Shown one piece after another: positions 44,858 to 54,930 of a stretch of DNA of 60,975 nucleotides. Position 1 is the first letter of the stretch; each line of letters starts with the position of its first letter. The translations under genes and the position numbers were made by a program. Source of the DNA: Acanthamoeba castellanii str. Neff. Taxonomy: Eukaryota; Discosea; Longamoebia; Acanthamoebidae. Location: assembly GCF_000313135.1 (NCBI RefSeq), contig NW_004457323.1, positions 402,673 through 463,647 of the forward strand, written 5' to 3'. The notes under the pieces are model-generated. The model had not been told where the DNA came from, searched no databases, and worked only from the letters and a program-made list of their open reading frames with translations.

Positions 44858-45981
44858 TCACTCCCTCTTCGTGGAGGTCTTGGAGGCGGAGCTCGAGCTG
44901 GTGAGCCGGCCCAGCACAAAACCGACAAAGAGACCCACCACGCCGCCCACCACGAAGATCGCGCCCACCGCCAGCTGGCCGAACAAAAAAGAAGCCATTC
45001 GTGAGCGTCCTGTCCCCCCTTGTGCCCGCTACGTGTCGTGCCGTGTCGTGCGAGGTGCGTGCGGTGCGGTGCGGTGCGTGTCGTGTCGTGTCGTGTCGTG
45101 GGTACCTTCTTGGTGTTGGCCAGGTGCTGCACGTCCTCGTTCAGCATTTCGATGATCTGGTCCCTGGAGGAGCGAGGAGCGAGGAGTCAGCCCACGCGCG
45201 TGGGAGGAAATGGAGCGAGGCGGGAGTACATGGCGGAGACGGGCGCGGGAATGGGCGCGGAGGCGACGCTCTCGTGACCGCTCAGGGCGAACGCCTTGAG
45301 CTGCTCCAGCGAACGGCCTCCCGTGTAGACGTACTGCTTGCCCTGCTTGAAGCTTCACGTGCGCGGGCACAGAGTCAGCCTGTGCGTGTCGTGTCGCGCG
45401 GCGTGTGCGGTGTGTGCGGTATGTGCGTGTGGCGTACAAGATGATGGTGGGGAAGCCCTTGATGCCAAAGCGCTTCTTCACGAGAGGGTTCAGCGTGGCG
45501 TCGACCTGGAAGCAACACACGCGTGCGTGAGCGCCCGGGCCTGGGGTGAGGGTGGTGTGGTGGATGCAACGTTGCGCACCTTGGCCACGGGGACGGTGCC
45601 CTTGAGCTCGGTGGCGAGGGCCTCCCACGTGGGTGCCAGCGACTTGCAGTGGCCGCACCAGGGCGCATAGCTGTGTGCGTGTAGCACGAGATGAATGCAA
45701 AAGAAAATGGGAAATGGAAATCAAATTAGAATACGATTGTTGCCACTTCTGCAGACTTGATGATGAAGAGCGAAAGATGGAGGGAGGGGAGAATGGAAAA
45801 AGTACAATTCGACGAGCCAGTTGCCGGTGGTTGATCCGGAGGTGGCCTGGGTGAGGTGCTCGAAGTTGTCGTCGTTGAGTTCGATCACGTCGCTCGAGGC
45901 GCCCGCAGCCGCACTGGTGGTGCACCACACTGCCAGCAACCCAACTACCACCAGCACCACAACCAGCCACGTCTGCCTCAT
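44858..45981 (-). CDS. Thioredoxin-like transmembrane protein (PDI/TMX-type)
   Basis: Probable ER thiol-disulfide oxidoreductase of about 230 residues. The ATG at 45981 gives a signal peptide ([20 protein letters not shown]...). [18 protein letters not shown] is a typical thioredoxin-fold start. The active site is [20 protein letters not shown] (about 45.60-45.67 kb), the CGHC form of PDI. Next are [14 protein letters not shown] with the cis-Pro (about 45.44-45.49 kb) and [20 protein letters not shown] (about 45.29-45.35 kb). After a linker ([19 protein letters not shown]) the last exon encodes one Gly-rich membrane helix ([20 protein letters not shown]) and a short Ser/Lys cytosolic tail ending KTSTKRE, TGA at 44858-44860. 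There is no KDEL; the basic end could serve retention. One thioredoxin domain plus a C-terminal helix fits TMX1/TMX3-like proteins. Confidence 0.9.
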
Positions 45982-46063
45982 CTTCTTCGTCCTCGTTGTT
46001 CAAGAAATATAATCAAAATAAACAAAATAATGAATATTTATAATAATTATTTTGATTTGTAAT

Positions 46064-49000
46064 TCAGAAAAGAAAAGAAAAGATGAAGGCGAGTGGTAGA
46101 GGAGGAAGGACAGACGAGGCGGCAGACGAGGGGCACGAGCTGTAGGCCGACTCGGTGCAGCTGCACGGCACGCACGACGCGTCGCCCGAGCCATCGGACA
46201 CCGGCGTCGGGTAGCCCACGCTCGCGCCCGACCCTCGGCAATCCCTACGTTCACGTGCGGTGAGTGCGGCGCGCGCGTGCGGTGTGTGCGGCGCGCGTGT
46301 GCGGTCAAGTACCGGAAGGTGGAGCTGAGGGCGAGGGCGAAGGAGTTGGCCGGGTCGGCGGCGAAGCTGATGCCAGCGCCCGAGCACGGGTAGACCGTCC
46401 ACTCGGCCGCCGTGAGTGCGATCGAGTGCGGCGGGTAGCGCGTCGACGCCGAGACCGACGCGTTGCGGGCATCGCCGGCCCGGAGCGACAACCGGCCCGA
46501 CTGGAACACGGCGGCGCCGTAGGTGGCGGTGGCCAGCGCCGGACCCCGCTCGCCGTCGAGCGAGATCTGGGCGCCCTGACCCGCCGCGCCACCGCGCAGC
46601 ACCAGGTCGCCGAACGTGAGTTGGCCTTCGCTGCGCGCATAGAGCAGACCTATGCCGCCATTCCCTGCGCGTTGTGTGTCGTGTTGTGTCGTGTGCGGTG
46701 AGTGCGTGTCGTGTCGTGTGTTCTGTCTCGTGTGCGATGAGTGTGTGCGGTGTGAGCAGGACATACCGCCGTTGTCGCTGGCCGAGGCCGAGTTGCCTCC
46801 GTCGCCGCCCAACACGGTGGCCGTGCCGCGGAGGATGGCGCGCCCGAACGAAGTGACCGCGACCTGCGCCGAGCCGGCGTCGCGGGCGCGCCTTAGGTTC
46901 TCGCTTCCGCCGTTGCCCCCCTTCACGTAGAGCTTGCCGTTGATCGTGATCACGCCCCGGCCGGACGCGCCGACAGCCGTGGGGTTGACCAGGTCGGCCT
47001 CGTCGTCAGTGGCCGGCTCCTCGCCCGCCTTTCCACATCCCCGAGGTTAGTGTGCGCGTTCCGTGGTGCGCGTGCGGCGGTGTGTGCGATTGCATTACCA
47101 CGTTGGTGATGGCGAAGCCGGTGTCGCCGCCCACAAGCGAGACGTCGCCCGCTGTGAAGGCAGAGCTGTCATCGGCCACGATGCTCATGGTGGCGGGACT
47201 GCCTGCCCTCCCAGCAGCACCCTCAACCGACCCTGCACCCGTCGGAGTTGAACCACGGTCGGAGCTATAAGAAGGGGCTTGTGTGGCTTTGGCCGGAGCT
47301 GCTGCGTACCTGCGCTGACGCTGCCCGAAGGCCCGCTGGTGACGCTCACCAGTCCTGCCACGGTGACCGACGAGCTTCCATGGAGCGAAACGCCCGCGAA
47401 CAGGTCTTGGCTGTTCGAGCTCGCAGCCACGTCTCCGCCATTGCCGGTGCCGTTGACCACGTCGCCGCCGCGGCCGCTCGCGAGCGTGAGCGAACCCTGG
47501 ATGTCAATCGAGCTGTCCGTGTCGGCCGCCAGGAAGGCGATCGCGCCTTGGCCCCCGTCATTCGTGCTATTGACCGAGAGACCGCCGTCGCCGCCGGTCA
47601 CCGATACCGACCCACCCACGCCGATCGAGCCCCCGAGCGCTGGTGCCCACATCAGCTTTCGTCAGCAAAAGAACGAAAACGAGGATTGGGGGGGCGTACA
47701 GGTGATGGCGGTGACTCCGGCCGAGCCACCCCGCACGCCAAAGCCTTGGCCGCCGCTGCAGCCGCCGATGGAGATGTCGCCGGCGACGGCAAGTCGGGCG
47801 CCGTAGACGTCGAGCACGATGCCGCCCACGTCGCCGGTCAGGCTGGTGGTCCGGGCGGCGATGCAGCTGCCGCCGCCGCCGTACGTGGAGCCATTGCCGG
47901 CCGGCCGGCTCACCAGCCGCAGATCGCCGCCGATCGCAACCGACAGCGAACTCTTGTGTGCGCTCGTGGTGGTGGCCCTCTTTCGGATATCGCTGACCGG
48001 CGCCTACACCAAGAAACCTCTGTGAGCACACACGACACACCAGGACACGCACGACACGGTGGTAGTGGGGCCACGTACGGCAGCCAGATAGCTGGTACGG
48101 GAGGAGCCTCCCTGGTTGCCGTTGCCGCCGCGGCCGCTGGTGAAGACAGCATCGCGCTTGACCGTCACGCTGCCGGCTTCGACGATGAGCAGACCCGAGA
48201 CGCCTGCGCCCACAACAGGTCTCAGAGCCGCCCGACATTCGGGGGACGGGCAAGGGGGGGGGGGAATGAACGAACCTCCGTTGCCGCCGTCGGTGGAGTT
48301 GGGGTGGCCATCACCGCCGTCACCCGACATCAAGACCGCATCGGTTCCCACGTCGATCTGGCCGCCGTGCTGAACGCTCAAGAGCGCAGAGCCGCCCAGA
48401 CCTCCGCCGAGGCCGCCCTGACCGCCGGTGAGGGCCAGCTCACCCGACACCTTAACCGTGCCCCCGTAGGCCACAACCACCTTGGCATCCGCGCCAGCAC
48501 CTCCGCCGTCGCTGTCCACAAAAGCGAAAGCCAAAGTTAAGATAACGAAAAGACCACGAGAAAGCTCAGCTCAGCTCATGAGCGTACCTGCCGAAGCCGC
48601 CGTTGCCGCCCTGCACGACGATCGACGCGACCTTTCCTTTGGCCGCCAAAACACTGTTGTAGAGCCCCAGGACAACGCCACCGGCGGAGCCGCCTTGGCC
48701 ACCATCGGCACTGCCACCGTCGCCCGATTCCACGAACACGACGCCTGCAGTGCAGTACCGTGAGAGGTGGGTTTGATGACGTGGCAAGAGCGAATGACTG
48801 TGATTTTTACCTCCGACGATGATGTTGCTGACCGAGACGGGACCGCTGCCAGATGGCTGGTCGACGTCCTGGGCGGTAGCCAGCTCGACAAACCCGCTGT
48901 TGGCGCCGGCGCCGGCGTCAGCCGACTGCACGGCCAGCTCGTCGCCGACGGTCAAGTCCGTTCCCTGCGCCCAGAGCGCAACGTTGCCTGTCGCACCGCC

Positions 49001-49971
49001 ACCGATTTCTGATTGACCGTAGTGCGAGGTGATGCTGACATCCCCCTTGACCTGCACAGCGCTGATGGTGAGCCACCTGCAGGCACTCGCACACACCGCA
49101 CACAGGGGAATTGAAGGTACTATGATGGCTGACGATTCGGCGCCCAAACCGGAGGCGAGCTCGTTGAGCAGGTCCGAGTCGACGGTCGCGGCGTCGGAGC
49201 TAAAGCCACCGGTGATCGTAAGACGACCTCCGACGGTGACCCGCGAACTCGCGACAATGGCCCGCGCATAGCCGCTCGCCGTGCTCAACACGGAGAGCGA
49301 GCCGTCAATCGCCACGCGCGACGAGGAGACTCGCAAGTAGGCGGACCCGTCTGTCACGACAACAATCGTTAGGTTATCAGAAGAGCGAAGAAGAGCGAAA
49401 GCGAAAGTGAAAGCGAAAGAGACAGTACTGGTTTCTGCCGAGGCGTTGAGCGAGAGGCTGCCTGAGTGTGTCAAAACGCCAGAGTCCACGATCAGCGTGG
49501 CGTTGCCTGCCACGGCCAGTTTACCGGTAGACAGCAGAGCCGCCGTTTCCACGAGCACGTAAGCCGCACGCAGCTCACCTGAACTCACACGCAAAAGTGC
49601 CCAGTTTAGATAACTTCTTACCCCCCCTCTTCCCCGCTTTCGTTCTTCTTCGTTCTTCTTCCTCCCTTGTGGGTTGTAATCGGACCTTTGTTGAGAAGTC
49701 GGCCAGAGTTGACCAGGACCGCGGCAACCTGCACGGGGGCGCTGCCTGAGGCGATGGTGACGTCCGCTTGCTGCGAAGACCCACCGATGGTGGCCACGTC
49801 GTCGGGTCCGGGGAGGCCGCCGCCGCACCCGGTCCATGTGCTGTTGAGATGCCAGTCGCCGCCGGCCGCCACGCTCCGGCAGCTGAGCGCGCACGTCAGC
49901 CAGGGAGCAACCACCGCCACCAGAAGAAGCACACAACAAGCCAGCTGCAGTCGTTGGTGTCTAGCCATCAT
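46064..49971 (-). CDS. Large secreted glycine-rich surface protein, copy B
   Basis: Paralogue of the protein at 38.2-42.2 kb, same strand. The ATG at 49971 gives MMARHQRLQLACCVLLLVAV, a signal peptide. The mature start, LSCRSVAAGGDWHLNSTWTG, then LPGPDDVATIG, matches copy A. Repetitive Gly-rich beta segments follow (VTGGDGGLSVNSTNDGGQG; LTLASGRGGDVVNGTGNGGD; VSGELALTGGQGGLGGGLGG). Near the end are EWTVYPCSGAGISFA, DCRGSGASVGYPTPVSDGSG and DASCVPCSCTESAYSSCPSS, again parallel to copy A. It ends in a hydrophobic tail (LPPLPLAFIFSFLF, TGA 46064-46066) after a Ser-rich stretch, which looks like a GPI-anchor signal. About 12-15 exons. Frames on the opposite strand (e.g. 47,248-48,540) arise from high GC and are not genes. 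Confidence 0.78.
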
Positions 49972-50484
49972 GGCTTCAGTGTTCGACACGCGAGTGTTGC
50001 AGTTCGAGGGTCGTTTGTTGCTCGCTGCGGGTCCGGTGGGTTTGGCTACGGCCTCGCGTGGTTGGGCTGCCGTGTCGGTCTGCGCTACGGTGGCGGAGGT
50101 GTATCACCACCCGGGTGGTTGCGCGTACGGAGTTCGGTCCCGCTCTCGCGTGGTTGGCTCGTCTTAGTGCTGCGTGGTTCGCATAAGTCATAAATTGGGA
50201 GATTGCAACAACAATAATAATAGCGACCAATCCACTCCAGCGGGCTACATTAAAAAACCCCAACCAATAATAATTTTCGCACCCACGCGGTGGTTGGCCC
50301 AAGGCACTGAATCGCGATGGTGCGGAGTAGTGTGGCCCTGCTGCGTGGCCAGCTCGGTGGTCAGCTGGCTGGCGTACTCGTAGGTCGTGCGATGTGGCTT
50401 TCCAAACAACACGCTCTGCAGCTCCTTCCCACTCACACTCTGTACCATCTCACATTGTGGATTGAGTGACCACACCACAAACCG
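49972..50484. other. Intergenic region, transition into the decayed block
   Basis: About 510 bp. The left part is GC- and CG-rich and should be the promoter of surface protein B. From about 50,170 it becomes AT-richer. No supported gene. The last CG before the CpG-free run is at about 50,483. Confidence 0.45.
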
Positions 50485-51541
50485 CAACCTCCAACTCCCC
50501 CTGAAACACTGGCAATGAAGCTAATGATCATCACAACACTGGAGGAGACAACTGGACTTTGCATGGCAGCCATGCTCATCATGTGCAACAACAATTAGTC
50601 CAGTGTCCAGTAATGGTGGCTGTGCCCATCAGTGGCATATCCAATGCTGATGTTGTGGTAGGTTGGGTTGAGCACATTTCTCTTGTGGCCATCATGCAGG
50701 GACCTCCTTCATGAAGCTGTCCATTGTCACCTGGGCTGCTTCTGCACAGCCAACATTCTCCACAATGGCCAGAAGGAGTAGCCAGTGCCTGTGATCCTTG
50801 AGGCCAGGGAAGACCCCCCCAAGCTCACATGCCCAGGAGAGTGGTGCTGAGCCATGTCCAGGCAGTGCACCTGTGCAGTGCTGCACAACCAAGGGTCCAG
50901 AGCCAGGGGAGGCACCCCTGCCTTCCTGCACTCAACATTCACCAGTGCAAGCATGGTGCTGACATTGGAGGAGGAAGCACCAGTGCCTGTGCCCTGCCAC
51001 TGTGGAATTGTCTGGTTGCCAGGGTGGATGAGGGTTGGTGATCTGGGGATTGGCACTGATGAGGGAGGAAAGAGGCAATCAAACATCTGCTGATGCTGAT
51101 GCCCACTGAGGTGTTTCCCTCCTTGACAATGTGGTAGCCTTGAGACATGTTGCCTGCTCATAGTGGGGCTTGTGGAGGGCCAGAGGGGCCTCAGCCAAGG
51201 AGTTTGGCTTGTTAAGCAAAGTAAACTGGTTGGCCAGATTGCCCCCAAAGGAGTTGTGGTGTCTGGTGATAATTTCAGCCACTTCCATTGGGACTCAACT
51301 TGGTGGTCTCAAGTCCTGCTGGTATCTGGCCAATAGGGTGCTGTGGGTATTTTCCAATGCTCAAGTTTGGAATCACCCTCAAAGCACTGAGTGTGGCCAA
51401 TCCCAGAGTGGACCCTGTGTGTATCTTCCCAGGCCAGGTCCTGAACATTCCTGTGAAGTGAGCAGAGATGGTCACTGTCATGAACACAGGTCACCCAAAC
51501 ATGAGTGCAGGAGAGACTGCCACCTTGAGCAAGTACCTCCC
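50485..51541. other. CpG void: about 1,057 bases without any CG dinucleotide
   Basis: Counted by eye line by line: no CG from about 50,485 to 51,541, while TG and CA are abundant. Flanking genes have several CG per 60 bases. GC content itself stays near 50 percent, so base composition alone does not explain it. It overlaps a CAP-domain relic. Confidence 0.9.
50590..51010 (-). pseudogene. CAP/SCP (cysteine-rich secretory protein) domain relic
   Basis: The minus strand keeps a recognisable CAP domain: STMLALVNVECRKAGVPPLA, LCSTAQVHCLDMAQHHSPGH, VSLGGSSLASRITGTGYSF, then after frame breaks VTMDSFMK and KRNVLNPTYHNIS with IGYATDG. Order and spacing match CAP proteins: N-terminal helix, HSxDMA, GH, SxxxRI, GY, then the HRxNxLNP and GYA blocks. 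The copy is broken by frameshifts and stops, and several expected Arg read Trp, Gln or Cys, as CpG transitions would give. The domain was probably complete once; the intact source is not in this window. Confidence 0.65.
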
Positions 51542-51817
51542 TCGACGCCTGGTCCACCTGAGGCGCAGGGGCAATGGTCCAGGCCTCAAAATGCTGTGAC
51601 ACAGCATGTTATTAAGGCCTGTGGGACATGAACAATAAAGAGCCATTCTTGCATTCACTCCAGCAAAGATCAAGGCTTTGACCATGGTGACAAGCCTGCA
51701 GACACTGTGTGAAGGGCTCCTTGCCAATCTCATGTTGGACCAAGAGTGGGACTGCACACGCCTCCCCACTGAGTGCCTGTTGTCAGTGTGCTGGATGGCG
51801 CTCATTAGATCCATTGC
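51042..51817. other. Decayed sequence of unknown origin
   Basis: About 780 bp between the CAP relic and the duplicated exon fragment, largely CG-free to 51,541 and CG-poor beyond. Short frames on both strands show no family. Probably a decayed duplication or transposon remnant. Confidence 0.35.
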
Positions 51818-52110
51818 AACCTAATCACCCCATCCCTTGCCTTGCCTACAAGTGTGCCTGATGATGGTCATTGAGGTCACCCACATGCATCTAGTGTGTG
51901 TTGTGTGTGTGTCATGCGGTGCCATACCATCCACCCAGGTGGTGAATGCGTAGGAGGAGGCAGTCAAGGCAAGCAGCAGCCCAACAGAGGCCTGCACAGC
52001 TTTGAGGCCAGCCAGGCAGATGACATTGCTTCTGACGCTCTTGAGGCCCTACACTCACAACAGGAAGGGGGCTCACCTGGTGATGACAGGGATTGGCACA
52101 TAGGCTTGTG
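51818..52110 (-). pseudogene. Inverted partial copy of the 57-kb membrane-protein gene, including its intron
   Basis: The minus strand aligns with plus-strand 57,355-57,673: GGCCTCAAGAG...GTCAG, CAGGCCTC...GGGCTGCTGCT, the stretch GCATTCACCACCTGGGTGGA, the CA-rich intron, and the next acceptor and exon start (ACACTTGTAGGCAAGG). Because the intron is present, this is a DNA duplication and not a retrocopy. Differences are mostly CpG transitions: GATGTCGTCCGCC in the gene reads AATGTCATCTGCC here. The frame is broken near the left end of the copied exon. Confidence 0.85.
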
Positions 52111-52172
52111 CAGCACACCATACACATCAGCACTGCACCAAGCCAGGCCTTCACTCAATTTATAAATTGAGG

Positions 52173-52280
52173 TTACTGGAGGTAACATGAGTTACACTCC
52201 TTGGAACGCTCTCTGCGTTGTTTTAACTATTTATTTCTCCAAGAAGAAAATAAATAGTTAAAACAGTACCAGTATTTCAT
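52173..52280 (+). repeat. Left inverted terminal repeat of the DIRS element
   Basis: Bases from about 52,205 match in inverse orientation to 56,046-56,124 (AACGCTCTCTGCGTTG core, then the AT-rich palindrome, then CAGTACC). The outer 50 bases (52,173-52,222) are the reverse complement of 55,921-55,970 with only two differences, both CG to CA. Confidence 0.9.
52220..52264. repeat. 45-bp palindrome in the left terminal repeat
   Basis: Arms GTTTTAACTATTTATTT and AAATAAATAGTTAAAAC flank a short centre, so single-stranded DNA or RNA would fold into a long AT-rich hairpin. Confidence 0.9.
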
Positions 52281-52337
52281 CTTTCTTCTTGCTTCCTCAT
52301 TTGTGTAGGCTACCATTCATCAGCCTAAGTCAATCAA

Positions 52338-53386
52338 TGAACACTAGTTCTTCCTCTTCTCCATCATCCTCCCCAGAGCACAAGCCTTCCCTCTAGGAGT
52401 CACTCTGGGAGGACCAAGTCAATGACTTGAAAACTGAAATTGAATCCATCATCAGCACTGCACTTGCCAATTTTGTTAAAGCTCATGGTGCAGGCTCAGC
52501 GCCAGAGGGGAACAAGACTTCCAAGGATACCCCCACAGGATCCTCCTCCCCAGCGCCTTTGCCTCAAGCGGCAGCTGCTCTGATCACACCTGCAAAAGCT
52601 CCAACACCTCAACCCATCATTGTCACTGCCACCACCACCACCACCACCGCCCCCAAGGAGGACCTCACCAACTATATTGCTGCAATGTCGCCCTTCACTC
52701 ATGGGCTGGATGATCCCCTCAAGGTCATCCACAGGCTGGTTCAAGGATACACTGTCATAGATGGCGCTTCCTTCCCCAATTCCTCCAACATGGGCCTCTC
52801 CAAAGACAAAAAATGATCCATCACCCGCATGCAGGAGGCCTTCAAGCTCTTCCACACCATCATCCAGGCCTCTGCCCACATGGCACAAAGATTCCTGGCA
52901 GCCTCCAACAACCTGGAGGACATCGTCTCCATCACCCTCATTGGGATGAGGGAACAACTCCACATGCACAACAAGGCCTGGATGACCAAGGTGCTCCCAA
53001 CCAAGGCCCTTCTGGCCTTCAGGGCTCTGGAGGGGTCGTTGATCCTGTCCCATGACAAGGAACAATTCTTCATAGCGCTCAAGTTTGCCACGCTCAAACA
53101 GCAAGCCACTGGCACAAAGAAACCCAACAAGTGGTCCAATCACTTGGGCAGCAGCAACAACAACTACAACTCCAACTCCTTGCCCTCCTCTAAGGGCAAG
53201 AAACCTTATTTCAAGCCATTGAACTTGTCCACCTCAAGCCCTGGCGCCGGCTCTGGCGCCACACAGGATTATGATCTCTCTGATCAGTGTCTGTCAAAGA
53301 AGAACAGCAAATCACAACTCATAGTCAATATGCAGCTTCTAAACTGCTTCATGAGGCCACCCAAGTTCAAGTTCCAGTCTCTCTGA
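52338..53386 (+). pseudogene. DIRS ORF1, gag-like, interrupted by stops
   Basis: A possible ATG at 52338 (MNTSSSSSPSSS) is followed by an in-frame TAG near 52,395, then a long frame with a Thr/Pro/Ala-rich linker, a TGA at 52,814-52,816, and a helical region (MQEAFKLFHTIIQASAHMAQ; LEDIVSITLIGMREQLHMHN) typical of DIRS gag proteins. A basic Asn/Ser/Lys-rich end follows, up to TGA at 53,384-53,386. It would form the nucleocapsid-like particle in a live element; this copy cannot make a full product. Confidence 0.7.
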
Positions 53387-54930
53387 GAGCTGGCGGATCT
53401 CCTCCATCCAGGCGACTTCCTCATCACCCTTGACTTCCAGGACAGCTTCCACCATGTGGAAGTTCATCCCCGTCACCAGCACCTACTCGCCTTCCACTGG
53501 AGGGGGACCCACTACACCTTCCAGGCGTGCCCCTTCAGCCTGAACACCTCCCCATGGATCTTCACAAGGTTTGTCCACGCCACCACCAGAGCCCTGGCTG
53601 TGAGGGGCATCCAGTGCATGGTGTACATGGACAACATGATCATCATGGCCCCAGACAAGGCCCGCGCCATTGAACACTGAGTGATGGCCCTCAAGGTGAT
53701 CACTGGCCTGGGCTGGCACATCAACCATGAGAAGTCTTTGCTGGTGCCAAGCCAATTGAAGGAGTTCCTGGGGCTCACCATTGACATGACTGGAGAGCCT
53801 TGCTTCTGGGTGCCCATGGGCAAAGCCCACGCCCTGAAGCATGACATTGAACGCCTCCTCTGCGCCCATGACCAGGATGGCCAAGTCCTGGTTCGATGGG
53901 CAGTGGTGGTGGCGGGCCACTGCTGCTCTCTCATGTGAGCAGTCTTACCAGCTCACCTACTCCTGTGCAACCTCTACTGCGATGTTGTGTGACGCAGGAG
54001 CTGGAACAGCCACATCCACCTCTCTGACGTGGCCCAGAATGACCTGTGGGAGTGGATGGCTGGCATGGCGACCTGGGATGGGCGTCTGGCGTTGATGAGA
54101 CCATTTGACATGGTACTCAACACTGATGCCTCCCTCACTGGCTGGGGTGGGGTGCTGAGGGACTTGAGTGCTACTTCAGCAGGCTGGTGGCATGGACGCT
54201 GCTGGCACATCAATGAGCTGGAGTTGAAAGCAGTCCTTCAAGCCCTGCGAGCCTTCCAGCCAATGCTCTTGAACTGCTCAGTCCTTCTCCAGTGTGACAA
54301 TGTGACCACTGTTGTGTACATCAACAGGCTGGGTGGACGCAGTGCTGTGCTGAACAAAACTACATGCAAGATCCTCAAGTGGTGCGAACAGCACCACACC
54401 CAGCTCTCAGCCCAACACCTACTGGGCCTCAACAATGGCAGGGCCAACCGCCTGAGCCGCCTGTACCTGCAGCATGAGTGGTGGCTGGCCAACCACATTT
54501 TCCATTTGCTCAACCGCTGCTGGGGCCCACACACCATCGACTGCACAGCAACCGCATTGAATGCATGCCTCCCCCGGTTCAACAGCCATTTCCACAAGCC
54601 AGGGTTGGAGGCAGTCAACTGCCTCATGCAGGACTGGTGGTGAGACAACAATTGGGTAGTCCCGCCCATAGCCCTCATCCCCAAGATCATGGCCCTGATT
54701 TGCCATCAGTGAGCCCAGGCCACCATCATCGTCCCAGTGTGGAGGGGCCAGCAGTGGTTCCAGGAGCTGCTGGACCTCTGCTCAGCCCCACCAGTCCCCA
54801 TCCCCAATGAGCCAGCCTCATTCCCCTGGGAGGGCCACAATGCGCCCAAGCCCCTGCACAACCCCAGGTGGAACTGGGTCGCCTGCAGGATCTCTGGATC
54901 CACAGGACCACTGGCTGGTCCACCAATGCA
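53387..54930 (+). pseudogene. DIRS reverse transcriptase, RNase H and methyltransferase-like region, broken
   Basis: RT blocks: DFLITLDFQDSFHHVEVHPR (53.42-53.48 kb), YTFQACPFSLNTSPWIFTRF (53.51-53.57 kb), and the active-site box reading YMDNM (about 53.62 kb), where DIRS enzymes have two Asp. After stops at 53,678-53,680 and 53,936-53,938, RNase H shows VLNTDASLTGWGGVL, HINELELKAVLQAL and LLQCDNVTTVVYINRLGG (54.1-54.34 kb). The following block (LNACLPRFNSHFHKPGLEAV; NNWVVPPIALIPKIM) fits the region between RNase H and recombinase in DIRS elements. Stops at about 54,640 and 54,708 break it. All these stops are TGA. Confidence 0.8.

Noticed and set aside
47248..48540. 430-codon open frame on the plus strand
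   Set aside because: It lies opposite the exons and introns of surface protein B, crosses that gene's splice sites, and has Arg/Ala/Gly-rich composition typical of an antisense shadow in GC-rich DNA.
54029..54643. Stand-alone RNase H gene
   Set aside because: It is the RNase H part of the broken DIRS polyprotein, bounded by TGA codons that a CpG change explains.
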